Translations under genes and position numbers: made by a program | Shown here: one piece after another, positions 14,395 through 17,085 of the stretch | Numbering within the stretch: the stretch's first letter is position 1 | How the letters are laid out: the number at the start of each line of letters is the position of its first letter | Notes under the pieces: generated by a model | Told to the model about the DNA's origin: nothing | Seen by the model: only the letters and a program-made list of their open reading frames with translations | Databases searched by the model: none | NCBI GenBank assembly: GCA_030840545.1 | Contig: JAVEEH010000335.1 | Coordinates: 1 to 17,085, forward strand | Direction: 5' to 3' | DNA from: Frankiaceae bacterium | Lineage (GTDB): Bacteria > Actinomycetota > Actinomycetes > JAFAQI01 | DNA length: 17,085 nucleotides

Positions 14395-14637
14395 GGCGAC
14401 GCCTCCCCTCGTGTGCGGCCGATGTGTGCCGGCTGGCATGTCCGATTCGGGATCGGAGTGACAGATGTGTTCTCGGCAGGCCGAACGGGGGTGCCTGATG
14501 CGGCATTCGGGCTAATCCGGTCGGCAATCTAGTCACCCGTAGCCATATCGACCGAAGATCCCGTCGGTGGACGATCCATTCCACTACCCTCAGCACGCGC
14601 AGACCCAGCCCCTGTCCGGCACGCAAAGGCACAAACA
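14395..14637. promoter_or_regulatory. 243-bp divergent intergenic region with short stem-loops
   Basis: This region separates the NlpC/P60 gene (minus) from the PAS-GGDEF-EAL gene (plus) and must carry both promoters. Two short inverted repeats lie in the NlpC leader: TCCGAT/ATCGGA (14441-14446 and 14452-14457) and CAGGC/GCCTG (14477-14481 and 14493-14497). A minus-strand TAGATT at about 14526-14531 could be a -10 box. AAAGG lies 8 nt before the ATG at 14638 and serves as its ribosome binding site. No riboswitch consensus was recognised. Confidence 0.4.
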
Positions 14638-16866
14638 ATGACGTGGATCATCGCCGCGGCCATCTTCGCGTCAGTGGCGACCGTGCTCGTCGGGCTGCTG
14701 CTGGTCAACCGCCGCGGCCGGCGGCGGCTCGCCGCGACGACCGCACAGCTCGCCGAGAGCGAGTCCCGGTTGCGCCAGCTCGCCGAGACCGTGCCGGCCG
14801 GCATCTTCCACGTCGCCGCCGACGGCCGGCGGCTCTATGTGAACCCGCGGCTGCTCGAGATCACCGGCGACCCGTCGCCGGGGCCGGGCGAGCCGCGGAC
14901 GTGGGTCGTCTACGACGAGGACATGGAGCACCTGCAGACGGAGTGGCAGAAGGGCGCCGACGCCAAGGCCGACGTGCACGTCACCTTCCGCATCCGGCGG
15001 ATGAACGACAACGCCATCCGCTGGGTGCACGTCGACGCGCGTGCATTGCTCGACGCCGACGGCGAGGTCGCGAGCTGGGTCGGCTCCACCGTCGACGTGA
15101 CAGAGGAGACGACGTCGATCGGTGAGCTTCGCCGCTTCTCCGAGATCCTCGAGGCCACGCCCGACCTGGTCGCGATGGTCGACACCAACGGCCGCTTCAC
15201 CTATGCCAACGCGGCGGCGCGCGCCCGCTTCGGGATCGCGAACGACCAGGAGATGCTGCAGCTGCGCTTCATCGACGTCTATGCGCCGTCGTCACGGGCG
15301 TTGTTCCTTGGCGAGGCACTGCCGACAGCCAACCGGCACGGCGTCTGGACCGGCGAGATCGACCTGCTGCTGCCCGACGGCAGCGAGGTGCCGGTGTCGC
15401 AGGTCGTTGTCGCGCACCGGCGGCCTGACGGCTCGATCAACTACTACTCCTCGATCACCCGTGACCTCTCCGACCGCCGGGTGCTGGAGGAAAAGCTTGC
15501 GCAGGCCGGCCTCTACGACGCGCTGACCGGGCTGCCCAACCGCAGCGTGATGGTGCAGGCGCTGGGTGATGCGATGGATGCAGCCCTCGCCGAGGGCAAC
15601 CAGGTCGCCGTGCTGCTGCTCGACCTCGACCACTTCAAGCTCGTCAACGACACCTTCGGTCACGACGCCGGCGACCTGATGCTGCGCCAGGTCACCCAGC
15701 GGCTCGAGGGGTTGGCTCGGCCGGGCGACCTGTTCGCGCGTTTCGGCGGCGATGTCTTCTGCCTGCTCGCGACGGCCACGAACGGCACCGCACCGGCCAT
15801 GACCCTCGCCGACCGGATCGGCGAGGAGATGGGCCTGCCGTTCCGGCTCGACGGGGAAGAGGTGTTCCTCTCCTTCTCGATCGGCATCGCGCTGTCGAGT
15901 GCCGGCGAAGCGCTCGCAACCCCGGAGACGGTGCTGCGCGACGCGGACGTCGCGCTGCACCGCGCCAAGGAGAAGGGCCGCGCCCGCAGCGAGCTGTTCC
16001 TCGAGGACTACCGCGCCCACTCCGTCAACCGGCTGCGTACCGCCAACGACCTGCACCGCGCGTTGACGGAGAGCGAGTTTCGCGTCGTCTATCAGCCGGA
16101 GATCGAGCTGCGCACCGGCCAGATCACCGGCGTCGAGGCGTTGGTGCGCTGGCACCACCCGGAGCGCGGGCTCGTGCCGCCGATGGAGTTCATCCCGCTC
16201 GCGGAGCAGACCGGGCTGATCGCCGGCATCGGCGAGTGGGTGCTCGACACGGCGCTGGCGCAGGCCGCCTTGTGGCGGAGCGCTCGTCACGACGGCGGGG
16301 CGCTGGCGACCTGGGTCAACCTCTCCGCTCGGCAACTCAACGACCCGGGGCTGGTCGGTGTGGTCGCCGACCTGCTGCACCGGCACGGCGTGGAGCCGTC
16401 GCAGCTCGGGCTGGAGATCACCGAGACGGCGCTGCTGGAAGACGCCGAGGGCGCGGTGACAGCGTTGTCGTCGCTCCGGGAGCTCGGCGTGCGGCTCGCG
16501 GTCGACGACTTCGGCACCGGCTACTCCTCCCTGTCCTATCTCAAGCGGCTGCCGGTCGACGCCGTGAAGATCGACCGGTCGTTCGTCGACGGGCTCGCGG
16601 TCGATGGCGACGACTCAGCGATCGTCGCGGCCGTCGCCGGCATGGCCCGGGCACTGCGGCTGACGACGATCGCCGAAGGCGTCGAGAACCTCGACCAGCT
16701 GCGCGCACTGCGCCGGCTCGGCTGCGACCTGGCCCAGGGCTTCTTCTTCACCACGCCACAGCCACCGGCGCACATCACCCGGTTGCTCGAGAGTGACCGG
16801 ATCACGCCGATGTTCGCCTACGACGAGCCCGACGTCGTCCCGGCGCCTCGCGGCGCCACCCGCTAG
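14638..16866 (+). CDS. Membrane-anchored PAS-PAS-GGDEF-EAL protein; degenerate GGDVF, intact EAL
   Basis: The protein has 742 residues. One N-terminal membrane helix (about 3-23) is followed by a basic stop, a short coiled stretch (30-50) and PAS domains at about 47-157 and 165-282. The GGDEF domain (about 285-450) keeps YDALTGLPNR and LLDLDHFKLVNDTFGH, but the active-site loop reads RFGGDVF (368-374): the catalytic-position Glu is Val. The EAL domain (about 470-720) is complete: E500 (VEALVRWHHP), N561 (NLSARQL), E593 (LEITET), D623/D624 (DDFGTGYS), K644, and E680/E683 (AEGVE). The protein should therefore hydrolyse c-di-GMP, with the GGDEF domain serving at most as a GTP-binding regulator, and PAS domains as sensors. 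This split of activities is inferred from motifs. Its EAL part resembles the partial gene at 2-658. Confidence 0.93.
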   Translation: MTWIIAAAIFASVATVLVGLLLVNRRGRRRLAATTAQLAESESRLRQLAETVPAGIFHVAADGRRLYVNPRLLEITGDPSPGPGEPRTWVVYDEDMEHLQTEWQKGADAKADVHVTFRIRRMNDNAIRWVHVDARALLDADGEVASWVGSTVDVTEETTSIGELRRFSEILEATPDLVAMVDTNGRFTYANAAARARFGIANDQEMLQLRFIDVYAPSSRALFLGEALPTANRHGVWTGEIDLLLPDGSEVPVSQVVVAHRRPDGSINYYSSITRDLSDRRVLEEKLAQAGLYDALTGLPNRSVMVQALGDAMDAALAEGNQVAVLLLDLDHFKLVNDTFGHDAGDLMLRQVTQRLEGLARPGDLFARFGGDVFCLLATATNGTAPAMTLADRIGEEMGLPFRLDGEEVFLSFSIGIALSSAGEALATPETVLRDADVALHRAKEKGRARSELFLEDYRAHSVNRLRTANDLHRALTESEFRVVYQPEIELRTGQITGVEALVRWHHPERGLVPPMEFIPLAEQTGLIAGIGEWVLDTALAQAALWRSARHDGGALATWVNLSARQLNDPGLVGVVADLLHRHGVEPSQLGLEITETALLEDAEGAVTALSSLRELGVRLAVDDFGTGYSSLSYLKRLPVDAVKIDRSFVDGLAVDGDDSAIVAAVAGMARALRLTTIAEGVENLDQLRALRRLGCDLAQGFFFTTPQPPAHITRLLESDRITPMFAYDEPDVVPAPRGATR

Positions 16867-17085
16867 ACGCGCTTGCGGGCGAGCTCGGACCAGACCACCT
16901 TGCCGGTCGGCAACCGGTCGTAGCCCCACCGCTGGGAGAGGTCGGCGACGATCGCTACCCCGCGCCCACTGAACTCGCTGGGATCGGCGTGCACGAGCTC
17001 GGGGCTGCCCGGGTCGACGTCCTCGATCGCGATACGCACGACTGCGTCGAGCCAGCTCGCGGATGCGCGGAACGGCGACGACGCG
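16863..17085 (-). CDS. RsbW-like ATP-binding protein (C-terminal part; 5' end outside window)
   Basis: An open minus-strand frame enters from the right edge (codons from 17084) and ends at TAG 16863-16865, giving 73 residues. The sequence shows VVRIAIEDVDPGSPEL, then SGRGVAIVADLSQRWGY and PTGKVVWSEL. This is the acidic strand, GRG lid and terminal GK.VW strand of SpoIIAB/RsbW-type HATPase_c_2 proteins. These act as anti-sigma kinases or related regulators in partner-switching networks. The N-box lies outside the window, so activity cannot be judged. Its stop overlaps that of the converging EAL gene within CTAG. Confidence 0.85.
   Translation of the reverse strand, partial: ASSPFRASASWLDAVVRIAIEDVDPGSPELVHADPSEFSGRGVAIVADLSQRWGYDRLPTGKVVWSELARKRV

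Noticed and set aside
14395..14640. c-di-AMP (ydaO) riboswitch upstream of the NlpC/P60 gene, a known association in actinobacteria.
   Set aside because: I could not find the conserved internal motifs of that riboswitch, only two short stem-loops. An Rfam RF00379 scan would settle it.
1..17085. tRNA, rRNA, transposase or integrase genes.
   Set aside because: None recognised on either strand.

Overview
The window is very GC-rich DNA with dense, overlapping genes, frequent GTG starts and actinobacterial families: RsbW-like ATPases with PAS domains, an NlpC/P60 enzyme with peptidoglycan-binding domains, an AbiEi/DUF559-like protein and an LpqN-like lipoprotein. This points to a high-GC Actinomycetota species. 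Nothing in the sequence fixes the genus.

Layout. Positions 2-658 are the 3' end of a c-di-GMP phosphodiesterase (EAL) gene with a recombinase-like C-terminal tail. Positions 769-3509 hold two minus-strand genes, an FAD-dependent oxidoreductase and a wHTH/endonuclease-fold protein. They are punctuated by three copies of a ~76-bp near-perfect palindrome (680-754, 2264-2339, 3406-3481). Positions 3509-10949 are a tight minus-strand run of seven genes: lipoprotein, ABC ATPase, second ABC ATPase, FtsX-type permease, OmpR-family response regulator, histidine kinase and M14 carboxypeptidase-like lipoprotein. Four of its junctions are ATGA or GTGA overlaps. A tandem 7-bp direct repeat with an 11-bp period (10972-10989) lies between this run and a divergent membrane-protein gene (11024-11683). 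It looks like the binding site of the operon's own response regulator.

Positions 11684-11815 contain a long imperfect hairpin between converging genes. Then come, on the minus strand, an RsbW-like ATPase/PAS protein (11816-13075) and a secreted NlpC/P60 peptidase with three peptidoglycan-binding domains (13123-14394). Divergently on the plus strand is a PAS-PAS-GGDEF-EAL protein (14638-16866) whose GGDEF motif is degenerate (GGDVF) but whose EAL site is intact. A second RsbW-like gene runs off the right edge; its stop codon overlaps the EAL gene's stop in the four bases CTAG.

Working model (inference). The seven-gene run is a cell-envelope module in which a kinase/regulator pair controls a lipoprotein/ABC exporter-like complex and a murein-peptide hydrolase. 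The right half is signalling: c-di-GMP breakdown, partner-switching ATPases and a wall hydrolase. The most unusual non-coding features are the palindrome family with one compensatory base-pair change, the hairpin that puts the M14 start codon in its loop, the regulator direct repeat, and the 79-nt hairpin at 11705-11783.
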